A stretch of 54,037 nucleotides of DNA from Aliterella atlantica CENA595 (GCF_000952155.1 NZ_JYON01000036.1:1-54037), one strand, 5' to 3'; positions 33,316-43,503 are shown, counted from the first letter of the stretch. Translations and numbers: made by a program. The notes: generated by a model from the sequence alone, not told the origin.

Positions 33316-35631
33316 TTAATTGTTTGGAACTTTAACGGCGACATTTTCGCTAGTTTTTTTACCTGCTATAACTTTCGCTTTGGCTAAGTTGACGATTGTT
33401 GTCACTAACTCGGTAGGTGTAACAGGTTTGGTAAGATGGGCTTGAAAGCCTGCTTGCAGAGCATGGCTGCGGTCTTCTTCTCTAGCATAGGCAGTAAGAG
33501 CGATCGCTATTATTTGAGCATTTTGTACGGCTAAGGATCTCACCTTACGAATCAGCGTATAGCCATCTTCTTGAGGCATACCAATATCGCTGACTAAAAT
33601 ATCTAACTGCGTCGATTGCAAAACATTTAAAGCTTCAGCAGCAGAAGTCGCACAAGTTACTCGTGCGCCAAATTGTTCTAGCACCGTAACTACATAATCG
33701 CGGATATCAGCTTCATCATCGACGACAAGTATCTGCAAACCTTCTAAATTGAGGGCTGAATTTAGGACAATAGTAGGCTGTTGTGCATCCTCACACCTTG
33801 CCTTTAGTAAAGGCAAATTGACTGTAAATGTTGCCCCTAGTCCTTCTCCTGGGCTAGCAACATCAATAGTACCGCCATGCATTTCTACTAATTGACGCAC
33901 GATCGCAAGCCCCAATCCCAAACCACCATGCGATCGCGTACTCGTGCTATCTGCTTGCTGGAAGCGGTTGAAGACATGAGGAAGAAATTCGGGTGCAATC
34001 CCTTTACCTGTATCGCGTACAGAAATTTGCACGCATTGGGATAGTCCGCTAATTACCCTGAGATGTACTTCGACAAGTCCGCCTTGGGGTGTAAACTTAA
34101 TCGCATTGGTAAGCAAGTTCCAAACTATTTGTTGCAAGCGTTGGGCATCGCCTGCTACTAAGTTATGAGGCTCTAACTGAGATACAAGCTGAATATCTTT
34201 AGCAGCAGCGGACAGATGTACGGTATCGAGCGCAGCAGTAATAACATTTGCTATATCAGTAGGACAAAGTTGGAGTTTAATTTTGCCGTGAACTATCCGC
34301 GATATATCTAATAGATCCTCAATTAATTGATTTTGGACGGTAGCATTGCGCTCGATTGTCTCTAATGCTTTATTTGTAGTAGCTGCGTCAAACTTGCGCG
34401 ATCTTAGCAGCTTTGCCCAACCCATAATGGCATTTAGTGGCGATCGCAGTTCGTGAGAAACTACAGCTAAAAACTCATCTTTAGAACGATTTGCCTTTTC
34501 TGCCTCTGCTCTTGCTGCTTGTTCTCGCGCCAACAAGTCAATTTTTTCTTGTTCTGCTTGTTTGCGATCGCTGATATCGCGTACAACTACTTGCGCTGCT
34601 AGTTTACCTTGGTAAGTAAAAGGAGAAGCAACTGCTTCCACGTTGACAGTTGTACCATCAAGCCGCACAAACGTTTCTTCAATCAAAGGTACGGCTTTTC
34701 CTACTTGTAACTGGTTTATACGCTGTTGGACTATAGGGCGATCGCTTTCGGCAACAAAATTCAATACCGATTTGCCAATCAACTGTTTTGGACTATTTGC
34801 ACCCAACAATTTAGCCCCAGCAGAATTGATAAACACGATCTTACCTTCGCATTGAATCAAGATCGTGTCTGGTGACAATTCTACTAACCTTCTGTATCTA
34901 TCTTCGCTTTCGCGCAGTATTGCCATATTCCGCCGCCGTTCGGCAAGTTCTGCTTGCGCTATCTGCCGATTTAAACGTTCGCGCTTGACTCTTTCTTTAT
35001 ACGTGCGGAAAAATTCAGCTAAAGCTGGCTCTTGTTCTACCAATGCCGCAAAATTGTCTTGTACTCGTTTGTCTGCTTCGTAAGAAACTTCTGGGTTTGC
35101 TTCCATCCAGACGTGACAAGTTTTGACGTAAGCCGCAAATGCTGCTAAATGCTGGTAATTGTCCCAGCCTAATATGCGGCGTAGTTCAGTACGGTAATCA
35201 TCAGCATCTTCTCGTTCTAAAAATATAAATATCGAACAAATTAGTAAACTTTCTTCTAGCTCTGAATGTGCTGGAGGTAATTCTGTCAGCAAACTAGGAT
35301 GAGTTGCCAGAATATTTAGATGTTTCTCAATCTCTTCTTCTATTGGCGGTGGCGATTCTAGTAGTGCTAAAACTTCATGGGCATCTAATCCCAAAGGGCG
35401 CAAGGTACAGCTATGACAGATCATGCAATAAGGAACAGAGCAAAAACGCGACAGGTAAGCAGAAAGCTTTTCTTTGAATACCGCAGACAAAGGATTATTT
35501 ACATAGGCAATCAGCGTTTGCTGCCACAAATTTTCTAGCACTTGGGGATTTTGTAGTGCTGGACTGAAAAATGGCGGAAAGAAGCCAAATTTTTCCTCTA
35601 TTTCTGCCTTAATTTCAGTGCTAGTCCGCAT
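33316..35631 (-). CDS. Hybrid sensor histidine kinase with an N-terminal AhpD-like domain
   Basis: This is a 771-aa protein. Residues 1-190 resemble the carboxymuconolactone-decarboxylase/AhpD fold, with a redox-type cysteine group in PYCMICHSC (C-x2-C-H-x-x-C). A coiled region is followed by a PAS domain (about 245-360, YRRLVELSPDTILIQ), HisKA (AVVSHELRSPLNAIMGW, phospho-His near 390), HATPase (NLLTNAIKFTPQGG, DTGKGIAPEF, GLGLGLAIV) and a receiver (ILVVDDEADIRDY, phospho-Asp in LVSDIGMP, LTKPV). No membrane helix is visible, so it is probably a cytosolic redox or peroxide sensor. The output partner is unknown. It ends 43 nt from the detached repeat. Confidence 0.85.
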   Translation of the reverse strand: MRTSTEIKAEIEEKFGFFPPFFSPALQNPQVLENLWQQTLIAYVNNPLSAVFKEKLSAYLSRFCSVPYCMICHSCTLRPLGLDAHEVLALLESPPPIEEEIEKHLNILATHPSLLTELPPAHSELEESLLICSIFIFLEREDADDYRTELRRILGWDNYQHLAAFAAYVKTCHVWMEANPEVSYEADKRVQDNFAALVEQEPALAEFFRTYKERVKRERLNRQIAQAELAERRRNMAILRESEDRYRRLVELSPDTILIQCEGKIVFINSAGAKLLGANSPKQLIGKSVLNFVAESDRPIVQQRINQLQVGKAVPLIEETFVRLDGTTVNVEAVASPFTYQGKLAAQVVVRDISDRKQAEQEKIDLLAREQAARAEAEKANRSKDEFLAVVSHELRSPLNAIMGWAKLLRSRKFDAATTNKALETIERNATVQNQLIEDLLDISRIVHGKIKLQLCPTDIANVITAALDTVHLSAAAKDIQLVSQLEPHNLVAGDAQRLQQIVWNLLTNAIKFTPQGGLVEVHLRVISGLSQCVQISVRDTGKGIAPEFLPHVFNRFQQADSTSTRSHGGLGLGLAIVRQLVEMHGGTIDVASPGEGLGATFTVNLPLLKARCEDAQQPTIVLNSALNLEGLQILVVDDEADIRDYVVTVLEQFGARVTCATSAAEALNVLQSTQLDILVSDIGMPQEDGYTLIRKVRSLAVQNAQIIAIALTAYAREEDRSHALQAGFQAHLTKPVTPTELVTTIVNLAKAKVIAGKKTSENVAVKVPNN

Positions 35632-35729
35632 ATTCCCCTATTTTTAGGCTGCTGTAAGTAAGTAGCACAAGCTACTTAACTTAATTTACAATTATATAGA
35701 GAATTATAATAAAATCTTAAGATTTGTGC

Positions 35730-38063
35730 CTAGAAGCGATGATGACGTGCTGTACCATCATCATTAAATCGCAATATTTCTTGACCAAACTCTATAACTA
35801 CTTGCCTTGGTGATGGCTGCCAACTGCCAACTCTAGCGCTAATTTCCAAATCATTTTGCTGTCCATCAGCATTAATTTTGTAAGTAGTAGTTGCCCAAGC
35901 ACCTTGTTTGTAATCGAAAGTTTTACCGTCATCCTCGTACATAGTAAATTCTCCTGTACCTGGATAGACGCGTAAAGTTAATGACTCAACTTCTTTTTCT
36001 CCTACATATTGCATCACAGGCTGCATGGGAATAATCGAGCCAGCACGGACGTATAAAGGCATTTTTTCTAAAGGTGCGTGTGCCAAAATGTGAGTTTGTC
36101 CTGCAAGCGCTTCGCCCGTCCACCAATCGTACCAAGTTCCTGCAGGTAAATATACAGCCCGATGTTCAATTCCTGGGCGATATATAGGTGCAGCCATAAT
36201 TGAGGAACCGAGCATCACTTGATCGTAAAGAGCATAAGTTTTGGGATCGTTGGGGAACTCGTAAACCAACGGGCGTAAGATGGGCGCACCCGTAGTTGCT
36301 GCTTGCCAAAATAGCGTGTAGTAGTAGGGTAATAATTGGTAGCGCAAATTGAGATATTCGCGGCAAATACTTTCAGTGCGATCGCCAAATACCCAAGGTT
36401 CGTGTTGGGCTGTAGTCATAGCCGAGTGTCCGCGCATAAACGGGTACAGCATCCCCACCTGTATCCACCGCGCAAATAATTCCGCCGTAGCATTGCCAGC
36501 AAAACCACCAACATCGCAACCAACAAAAGCAACCCCAGATAAGCCCATGTTGCACAACATCGGCAAAGACATTTCCAGATGTTCCCACAACGACTGATTA
36601 TCGCCCATCCATACCGACGACCACCTTTGCACGCCAGCATAACCAGAGCGCGTCAAGACAAAAGAGCGATCGCCATTGCGTAGCCGTTCCAACCCTTGAG
36701 CGCAAGCTTGAGCCATGTGTATCCCGTACAAATTATGCGCTTCAGCGTGGGTTGTCCGCTCATCCCAGGGACCTTGAGGTGCATCTTGGGGAAAATAGAC
36801 CTTTTCTCCAGGTTCGCTAAACGGGCGATCGTTAACGGTTGGTTCGTTCATATCATTCCAAATTCCTGCGACACCGACGCTAGTGAGGGCTTGTTGCAAG
36901 TCTCCCCACCACTGACGCACTTCAGGACGCAAAAAATCGGGAAATACTGACTTTTCGGGCCAAACGTAACCATGATAAAGTTGACCATTAGCTTTACGCA
37001 CAAAGTAGTCATTTTTCAATCCGCTATCGAAGACATGATAATCGCCTTCTGGTTCGTACTTTACGCCTGGATCGATGATAGTTACTGTTTTGAAACCATC
37101 TTTGGCTAAATCGCCTACCAATTGAGCGGGGTTGGGGAAACGCTTGGGAGTCCAGGTAAAGACGCGGTAGCCGCGCATATAGTCGATATCGAAGTGAATG
37201 ACATCGCAGGGAATGCGGCGAGTGCGAAACTCACGGGCAATTTGGCGCACTACTTCTTCTGATTCGTAACTCCAGCGACACTGATGATAACCGATCGCCC
37301 ACTTTGGCGGCAAAGGCATTCTGCCTGTAAGTTGAGTGTAAGTAGCAAGGATCTGGGCTGGCTGTGGACCGTAGATAATATAGTAATCGAGTTGTTTGTC
37401 GCAGGTTTGCAATTGCCAAGTTCCTGGATGTTCTGCGCCGAGGTCAAACTGACTCCAAAATGTAGTATTAAAGAAAATTCCGTAAGCAACTTCTGGGCGC
37501 AAAGCCATAAAAAAAGGAATTGCTACGTACATTTCATCGCTAAGTACGTCAAAATCAAGCGCATCTACAGTCCAATTGGTTTTACGTTCCGATCGCTTGT
37601 CCAATAAACCTGTGCGTTCGCCAAAACCGTAGAAATGTTCTTCAGCTTCTATTTTCTTCCATCCAGCAATTGTCCCCATCCGCCAACCCATACTCATATC
37701 TGCATCTTGAGCAAAGGGGCGATCTTTTGAGTCGTAATAGCTAATTTTGCAAGGATCGCGGTTGATAACTACTTTGATTTGCTCTGTAGTAATTTGGATA
37801 GTTTCGCTCTTTTCTGTAACTTCAAAAGGTGCGATCGCCCATTGCTCGTCATCTATTGCTACCGCCCACGAACGGCGCGGTGTAAATTCACTTGTGGGTG
37901 ATAAACGCACCCGAATTAGGTTGGCTGCTACTACGGTAATTATTAGGCAAGCATCTCCACACTTGAAGCGCATATTTTGGCGATCGCGTTCTACAGTTTG
38001 AACTGCACCTATTGCTAGCCAAGGCTGCTCGGTTGTCTCTAATTGTCCGAAGTATTGAGGCAT
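35730..38063 (-). CDS. Alpha-glucosidase, glycoside hydrolase family 31
   Basis: A 777-aa GH31 enzyme hydrolysing alpha-glucosidic bonds (glycogen/maltooligosaccharide or sucrose-related substrates). Domains are an N-terminal beta-sandwich (RHPC-type NRDPCKISYYDS), the TIM barrel with IPCDVIHFDIDYM, the nucleophile Asp in GIWNDMNEP near residue 400, the acid/base Asp in the WMGDNQSLWEHL region, and C-terminal beta-sheets ending YEDDGKTFDY. ATG 38063 (MPQYFGQL) matches family starts. A TTG at 38123 in frame would add 20 residues. It lies between two histidine-kinase genes on the same strand. Confidence 0.9.
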   Translation of the reverse strand: MPQYFGQLETTEQPWLAIGAVQTVERDRQNMRFKCGDACLIITVVAANLIRVRLSPTSEFTPRRSWAVAIDDEQWAIAPFEVTEKSETIQITTEQIKVVINRDPCKISYYDSKDRPFAQDADMSMGWRMGTIAGWKKIEAEEHFYGFGERTGLLDKRSERKTNWTVDALDFDVLSDEMYVAIPFFMALRPEVAYGIFFNTTFWSQFDLGAEHPGTWQLQTCDKQLDYYIIYGPQPAQILATYTQLTGRMPLPPKWAIGYHQCRWSYESEEVVRQIAREFRTRRIPCDVIHFDIDYMRGYRVFTWTPKRFPNPAQLVGDLAKDGFKTVTIIDPGVKYEPEGDYHVFDSGLKNDYFVRKANGQLYHGYVWPEKSVFPDFLRPEVRQWWGDLQQALTSVGVAGIWNDMNEPTVNDRPFSEPGEKVYFPQDAPQGPWDERTTHAEAHNLYGIHMAQACAQGLERLRNGDRSFVLTRSGYAGVQRWSSVWMGDNQSLWEHLEMSLPMLCNMGLSGVAFVGCDVGGFAGNATAELFARWIQVGMLYPFMRGHSAMTTAQHEPWVFGDRTESICREYLNLRYQLLPYYYTLFWQAATTGAPILRPLVYEFPNDPKTYALYDQVMLGSSIMAAPIYRPGIEHRAVYLPAGTWYDWWTGEALAGQTHILAHAPLEKMPLYVRAGSIIPMQPVMQYVGEKEVESLTLRVYPGTGEFTMYEDDGKTFDYKQGAWATTTYKINADGQQNDLEISARVGSWQPSPRQVVIEFGQEILRFNDDGTARHHRF

Positions 38064-38208
38064 ACTGTACCAAGTGTGAAGACATGATGCTATCTTTTCA
38101 AACTCAGTTGCATTTAAAATCAACCCATCGCTAGAAGTTAATTTTGCTGGATAACTGCATTCGCCAAATATCAGCGTTAAGCGCTGATTTACTCTTTTTT
38201 AGGCACGA

Positions 38209-39609
38209 TTAAGCAGCTATTGGCAAGCAGACAGTAAATTTAGTTTCTCCAGGTTTGGAGGAAAAGGAGATCGTCCCGCGATGGCGATTTTCGACAATGC
38301 GGCGCACCATCTCTAACCCTAATCCCGTACCTTTGCCTACTGGTTTGGTGGTAAAAAATGGTTCAAAAATGCGCGAACTAATTTCTGGCGGAATTCCCAA
38401 TCCAGAATCAATTATTTGCACTTCTAGGCGATCGCTATGCCTAATCGTTTTCATTTTAATTGTCCCTTTGCCAGCAATAGCATCAATTGCGTTATCGAGT
38501 AGATTTGTCCATACCTGGTTTAGTTCGCTGCCATACGCCATAAATTGAGGAATTGACTTGTCATAAGCGCGGCGAATCTCAATACCCTGTTTGAGTTTGT
38601 AAGCAAACAGTTGTAAGGTATCTTCGAGTTGTTGGTGAACATCTACAAGCTGTTGTACGCCTCGATCTAAGTAGGAATAAGACTTCATTGCTTGGACTAG
38701 ATCGGAAATTCGCTTTGCACCGCGCGAACCAGTGGAAATTAAACTCATGACATCAAAAGATAGCGCCAGCCAACGGATGCCCATCTCGCGCATTTCTGTA
38801 GGATCGTTGCGCCAGCGATCGCTTAAGGTGTTGAGTGTTTCCACCTCAATACCGCCTGCGGCAAGGGGTTCTGCTAACTTCCAGGCATCGGTGATGCCGT
38901 AGTCTTCTAACCAGTCGAGTAAGGCATCTTCGCGATCGCTCAGGGTCATGGTATCAACGCGATCGTGCAATATTGCATTGTATCCCTCGTCGCGGGCGCG
39001 AATCCATTCCTGGATGTGGTCGGGGTCAAGTTGGCGTTGTCCAGTAACTAAATTCATGCGTTGTAGTTCGAGTAAAGCCGGAATTACATCTTCTAAGGCA
39101 CGAACTACAGCCGCCGCAGGATTATTCAATTCATGGGCAAGTCCAGCAGATAAAGTTCCTAGTGCTGCCATCTTTTCACGGGTACGCAAAAACGATTCTA
39201 GTCCGCGCATCCGTTGTTGACTAATTAAAAATACTTGGCGCTCAAACTCTCGACAAGAGTGCAATAAGTCCAAAAAGTCCGCGCACGATAGTTGGTAGAT
39301 CGTACAGTCTGTGAGGGTACGCAGCGTTACAGGTACGAGTTCATCTGTTAGCACTTGAATTTCCCCAAAAAAAGCAGGTGCTTGGTGCTGTCCGACAGGA
39401 ACTTCTACTCCATCATAATGACGAGTGATACTGATGCGTCCAGAAAAAAGCAGCAAAAACCCTATTCCTGTTTCGCCTTCGCGCACTAAAATTTGCTCGG
39501 CGGCGAGATTGATTTCTTTAACGCGATCGCATATCCATTCCAGACGGTGTTGCGGTAAGCTGCCAAACAACTCTAGCGTTAGTAATTGGTTAACACACAA
39601 CAAACTCAT
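38209..39609 (-). CDS. Sensor histidine kinase with N-terminal cyclic-nucleotide-binding domain
   Basis: This 466-aa cytosolic kinase starts with a cNMP-binding-like beta-roll (about 15-130, ILVREGETGIGFLLLFSGRI and GEIQVLTDELVPVTLRTL). The phospho-acceptor region is LAHELNNPAAAVVRALE near residue 160, and the HATPase domain has N box NLLDNAIDAIAG, DSGLGIPPEI and GKGTGLGLEMV. There is no receiver or membrane segment. It may respond to cAMP/cGMP or be an effector-less CRP-like sensor; the phosphate-binding cassette is not clearly canonical (the expected GE-x6-7-RTA region reads GEIQVLTDELVPVTLRT). Partner regulator not in the window. Confidence 0.82.
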   Translation of the reverse strand: MSLLCVNQLLTLELFGSLPQHRLEWICDRVKEINLAAEQILVREGETGIGFLLLFSGRISITRHYDGVEVPVGQHQAPAFFGEIQVLTDELVPVTLRTLTDCTIYQLSCADFLDLLHSCREFERQVFLISQQRMRGLESFLRTREKMAALGTLSAGLAHELNNPAAAVVRALEDVIPALLELQRMNLVTGQRQLDPDHIQEWIRARDEGYNAILHDRVDTMTLSDREDALLDWLEDYGITDAWKLAEPLAAGGIEVETLNTLSDRWRNDPTEMREMGIRWLALSFDVMSLISTGSRGAKRISDLVQAMKSYSYLDRGVQQLVDVHQQLEDTLQLFAYKLKQGIEIRRAYDKSIPQFMAYGSELNQVWTNLLDNAIDAIAGKGTIKMKTIRHSDRLEVQIIDSGLGIPPEISSRIFEPFFTTKPVGKGTGLGLEMVRRIVENRHRGTISFSSKPGETKFTVCLPIAA

Positions 39610-39833
39610 AGGCGGCGGTGGTAGGTTGTTGAGGGACGATCGCTGCGAGCGGCTTTGTTGGCTAGCACTTTAGCACGAATTATAACTTCATAACCGATAT
39701 CAAGATGCAATAGCGTACTAGCCTGGCACGTTGTAGTCGAGATTTAGCACTAAAAATTACTAAATTTTTAAGGCATCGCGTCACACTTTTTATGATTCAA
39801 ATATCCAGGCATCGCAACAAGTAAGAGGATTTT

Positions 39834-41117
39834 ATGCGTCAGTTACTAATCCAAGTTCCGCGTGGCTGTGGCAGACAAGTGCTGGAAACTGCTAAAGCTT
39901 TTGACGGGGCAAACTTAGCACTATTTGAGGCAACTGGGAGCAATGGTGCAATCGACTTAGCGATCGTCCATATCTCCAATAATAAAATTGAGGGATTATT
40001 AGCAGAGTTGGAATCTTTGCCGCAATTGCAAGTTACTTTGATCCCCCAAGGAGTAATGGCGCTACAACCACCGCCAGAGGAAGCGCCGCAGCAAGTTACA
40101 AGTGTAGAACTTCGCAGCCCAATTGAAATCTTTTTAGCTGGTTTGCAAAGTGTCGGCTCTTGGAAAGGCTTTCTAGGATATGCGGCGGCGGCGGGCGTGG
40201 TGGTTTGGATTGGTTTATATACCAATACTAATTATCTACTTGTTGCTGCAATGCTGATTGCACCGTTTGCAGGTCCAGCAATGAATTTAGCGATCGCTAC
40301 CGCCAGGGGAGACATAATGTTGCTCAAACGCAGCTTGTTACGTTACTTTAGCGCCCTGGTAGTGACAATAGTTGTTGCTCTAGCCCTGAGTATAATTCTG
40401 CAACAGCAGATTGCCACAACTCAAATGGTACAGACAAGCGAACTATCCTCAGTAGCGGTGCTACTGCCCTTAGCAGCAGGTGCAGCAGGTGCGCTTAATC
40501 TCGTGCAATCAGAAAGAAGTAGCCTGGTTTCTGGAGCAGCAGTAGGAATGCTCGTTGCAGCCTCGCTAGCGCCGCCAGCGGGACTGGTAGGGATGGCAGT
40601 GGCGATCGGCAGGTGGGATATGGTAATCAGCGGATTGTTTGTCTTGTTGCTGCAACTTGTGGGAATCAACTTGACTGCTGCTATGTTATTTCGCCTCTTT
40701 GGCTTATCTACACGAGGATCTCGCTACGGGCGGGGCAAGCAGTGGGTATTTGCAGCAACTCTAGGTGTAACAGTCGCAGCGTTGATTATTTTGCTAACTT
40801 GGCAGTTGAGTAACCCGCCAGAGTTTATGCGTTCTACCCGCGCCCAACGCGCTACTGCTGAAATTCATCAGGTGATAAACGCAAGTGGCACTACCCAATT
40901 GGTAGAGGCTAACGTCCGCTTCACTCGCTCAGAAGTTGGAGGGCAAAATACGCTGCTGGGTGTTGTCTACGTCCAGCGTCGATCGGGAGTCACCGTCTCA
41001 AGTGACGAAATTAGCAACACGCTTACACGAGCGATCCAAACGCGCTTATTAGCACAAGGCTTTAATGTGACACCACTTATTGATGTCAACGTCTTAGAAG
41101 CACCAAATCAAACTTGA
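39834..41117 (+). CDS. DUF389 membrane protein (long form)
   Basis: A 427-aa protein. A soluble N-domain (about 1-90, ACT/DUF389-type, MRQLLIQVPRGCGRQVLETA) precedes five to six membrane helices. The family motif region MLIAPFAGPAMNLAIATARG carries the conserved proline and glycines, and a C-terminal soluble part follows (EFMRSTRAQRATAEIH). The DUF389 (TIGR00341) family is of unknown transport or regulatory function. It is the first gene of a plus-strand series that continues with a possible 40-aa ORF and an MscS channel, which overlap or closely follow. ATG 39834 has AGAGGA at about 39823-39828. Confidence 0.8.
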   Translation: MRQLLIQVPRGCGRQVLETAKAFDGANLALFEATGSNGAIDLAIVHISNNKIEGLLAELESLPQLQVTLIPQGVMALQPPPEEAPQQVTSVELRSPIEIFLAGLQSVGSWKGFLGYAAAAGVVVWIGLYTNTNYLLVAAMLIAPFAGPAMNLAIATARGDIMLLKRSLLRYFSALVVTIVVALALSIILQQQIATTQMVQTSELSSVAVLLPLAAGAAGALNLVQSERSSLVSGAAVGMLVAASLAPPAGLVGMAVAIGRWDMVISGLFVLLLQLVGINLTAAMLFRLFGLSTRGSRYGRGKQWVFAATLGVTVAALIILLTWQLSNPPEFMRSTRAQRATAEIHQVINASGTTQLVEANVRFTRSEVGGQNTLLGVVYVQRRSGVTVSSDEISNTLTRAIQTRLLAQGFNVTPLIDVNVLEAPNQT

Positions 41118-41236
41118 GGATTCAACTGCTGTTGAGTTCATCTAGCGCGCCGCTCGCCAAAATATACATTCCTTGGGATGGACTAGCGCTGCTTGCCCTA
41201 TACATTGGTGGAATGTACGTTATTTATCGCGGTTAA
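41114..41236 (+). CDS. Possible 40-aa single-helix membrane protein
   Basis: An open frame beginning at TTG 41114 overlaps the DUF389 stop as TTGA and ends at TAA 41234-41236, 15 nt before the MscS start. The predicted peptide contains YIPWDGLALLALYIGGMYVI, a convincing membrane helix, and ends in YRG. There is no clear Shine-Dalgarno and no ATG, so the start is uncertain. The overlap geometry and helix favour a real small gene, but chance is possible. Confidence 0.35.
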   Translation: MRIQLLLSSSSAPLAKIYIPWDGLALLALYIGGMYVIYRG

Positions 41237-41251
41237 AACAGGAGTTAAAAG

Positions 41252-42205
41252 TTGGAGCAAATTTTCAATTTTATTAGCATTAATACCGAAATCGGATTAA
41301 AGGTATTGTTTACGATCGCATTTTTGCTTGTACTTTGGCTATTGCGTCGTGTAGCTAATGCTTTTATTAGAGAATCGATCCGCAATCGTTACAACGGACA
41401 AATCTGGTTTTGGGCAGGGCAAGGATTAAATTTATTGACAGCCGTACTTTTAATCTTGGGGCTGCTAGAAATTTGGTTTGACAATCCCAATCGACTTGCT
41501 ACTGCAATCGGTTTAGTTACAGCAGGTATCGCTTTTGCTCTGCAAAAAGTGATTGCGGCGATCGCAGGTTACTTTGTAATTTTGCGGAGTAATATTTTTA
41601 GTGTTGGCGATCGCATTACTATGGGTGGCGTGCGCGGCGACGTAATTGCGCTAGGTTTTATCCATACCAAAATTATGGAGATGGGACAGCCTGTTTCGAT
41701 TCAAGATTCGAGTTCTCCTAGCTGGGTCAAAAGCCGTCAATTCACTGGCAGAATTGTCACTGTCACCAATGACAGGATTTTTGAGGAACCAGTTTACAAT
41801 TACACGCAGGATTTTCCTTACCTTTGGGAGGAAATCAGCATTCCCATTTCTTACAGCGCCGATCGCCAAGTCGCCGAACAAATTTTGTTAGATTGCGCTG
41901 CTCGCCATACGGAAAATATCAATCAGATGAGTCAGGAATCCTTACGGGTGATGCGCGATCGCTATTTTCTCCATGCCGCCGATTTAACACCAAAGGTCTA
42001 CTATCGGATTACGAACAACTGGTTAGAACTAACTGTCCGCTTTGTCGTTAGAGAACACGGGATTCGCGATCTTAAAGATACTGTTAGCCGCGATCTACTC
42101 AAAGCTTTCGACGCAGCGGGAATTAATATTGCTACGACGACTTACAATATTGTCGGATTGCCTCCCCTACAAATTGATAATATCAAAGAAAATTTCCAGC
42201 ATTAG
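41252..42205 (+). CDS. MscS-family mechanosensitive ion channel
   Basis: A 317-aa protein. Two N-terminal helices (FTIAFLLVLWLLRR, NLLTAVLLILGLLEIW) precede the pore helix region (GLVTAGIAFALQKVIAAIAG) and the MscS beta-domain (VGDRITMGGVRGDVIALGF). The cytosolic vestibule follows. It releases solutes or ions upon membrane tension. The beta-domain has a longer loop than usual (QPVSIQDSSSPSWVKS). Translation starts at TTG 41252 with AGGAG at 41240-41244. It follows the DUF389 gene and possible small ORF on the same strand. A second MscS gene lies 275 nt downstream. Confidence 0.85.
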   Translation: MEQIFNFISINTEIGLKVLFTIAFLLVLWLLRRVANAFIRESIRNRYNGQIWFWAGQGLNLLTAVLLILGLLEIWFDNPNRLATAIGLVTAGIAFALQKVIAAIAGYFVILRSNIFSVGDRITMGGVRGDVIALGFIHTKIMEMGQPVSIQDSSSPSWVKSRQFTGRIVTVTNDRIFEEPVYNYTQDFPYLWEEISIPISYSADRQVAEQILLDCAARHTENINQMSQESLRVMRDRYFLHAADLTPKVYYRITNNWLELTVRFVVREHGIRDLKDTVSRDLLKAFDAAGINIATTTYNIVGLPPLQIDNIKENFQH

Positions 42206-42480
42206 TCTGCTGCACTCATCTAAGTAAAAACGTTGTTTGCATTTAAACTTCATTTACTTACACATCGCTGTCTCCCAAATATGCAAAATTATATTTTCTG
42301 CTTCTTAAAAGTGATGCTCTCCTAACTGCAGGTAGATTTTAACCATGCAATCAATTATTATACTGAATGTTATTTTATTTTAAAACAGTTTCTTTATTAA
42401 AAAATTTATATAGATGTAAAAGTTATCAGTTCAAAATCTAAGTTTAAATAGCTAATTTATAGGCATTAGGATTAACAGCT

Positions 42481-43503
42481 ATGAATATTCAAGCAGCAAT
42501 AACAGCAGCATGGGACAAAATTGGCGGATTAGTTGAAAGCTTTATTGTCATGCTGCCAAATATCTTATTGGCACTGATTGTTTTTATTCTATTTTTCTTC
42601 GCTGCTCGGTGGCTGAAACTATTAGTAAAACGTATTACTCGCAGGCATCGACAGGCACGCAATTTAGGTATGGTGCTAGGACGGCTAGCTCAAGGGACAA
42701 TGATTTTGATTGGTTTGTTTGTCGCTTTATCAATCGTAGTTCCAACATTTAGAGCGGGAGATTTAGTCCAGCTATTAGGTATTAGTGGAGTAGCAATTGG
42801 CTTTGCTTTTCGCGATATTTTGCAAAACTTCCTATCAGGCATTCTAATTCTATTAACGGAGCCTTTCCAAATCGACGATCAAATTGTGTTCAAAAACTTT
42901 GAGGGAACAGTAGAAAATATTCAAACGCGGGCAACAACAATCAAAACCTACGATGGTCGCCGGATAGTTATTCCCAACTCAGAATTATTTACAAATTCGG
43001 TAACTGTTAATACTGCCTATGATAGTCGTCGGATGGAATACGATTTTGGCATCGGTTACGGTGACGATGTAGAAGAAGCAAAGCGGTTGATGCTAGAAAC
43101 AATCAGTAGCATAGATGAGATTTTAAAAGATCCATCTCCCGATGTCCTTTTATTAGAACTAGCTGAAAGTAGCGTCAACATCCGCGCTCGTTGGTGGATT
43201 AAACCACCTAGAAGAATAGACGATCTCACTTCGCGGGACAAGGTAATTTCTGCCATCAAGCAAAAGCTGTTAGAAAATGGTATAGACCTGCCTTATCCTA
43301 CACAACAAATTCTATTTCACGACCAAACCGAAGAAACAGATGGCGATCGCCATCGTCAGCGTGAAGGATGGCCCAGTGGCAACAAAACAGTGCCAAAACC
43401 ACGCAATATCAGCGGTTCTCTCCAGCATCTAGCTGAGATCCGCGCCGCAAAAAACGGTAATGGCAATGGCAGTCAAAATCGCACAGCAGGCGATGATAAA
43501 TGA
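42481..43503 (+). CDS. MscS-family mechanosensitive ion channel, second copy
   Basis: A 340-aa classical MscS-type protein. Transmembrane helices 1-2 (LPNILLALIVFILFFFAARW, MILIGLFVALSIVVP), the pore-lining TM3 (GISGVAIGFAFRDILQNFLS), the beta-domain (DDQIVFKNFEGTVENIQTR, GRRIVIPNSELF) and the C-terminal alpha-beta vestibule are in order. A 60-residue Asn/Gly-rich tail (NGNGNGSQNRT) follows. The stop overlaps the DUF2254 start as ATGA, so the two are translationally coupled. Osmotic downshock relief is the expected role. Confidence 0.9.
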   Translation: MNIQAAITAAWDKIGGLVESFIVMLPNILLALIVFILFFFAARWLKLLVKRITRRHRQARNLGMVLGRLAQGTMILIGLFVALSIVVPTFRAGDLVQLLGISGVAIGFAFRDILQNFLSGILILLTEPFQIDDQIVFKNFEGTVENIQTRATTIKTYDGRRIVIPNSELFTNSVTVNTAYDSRRMEYDFGIGYGDDVEEAKRLMLETISSIDEILKDPSPDVLLLELAESSVNIRARWWIKPPRRIDDLTSRDKVISAIKQKLLENGIDLPYPTQQILFHDQTEETDGDRHRQREGWPSGNKTVPKPRNISGSLQHLAEIRAAKNGNGNGSQNRTAGDDK

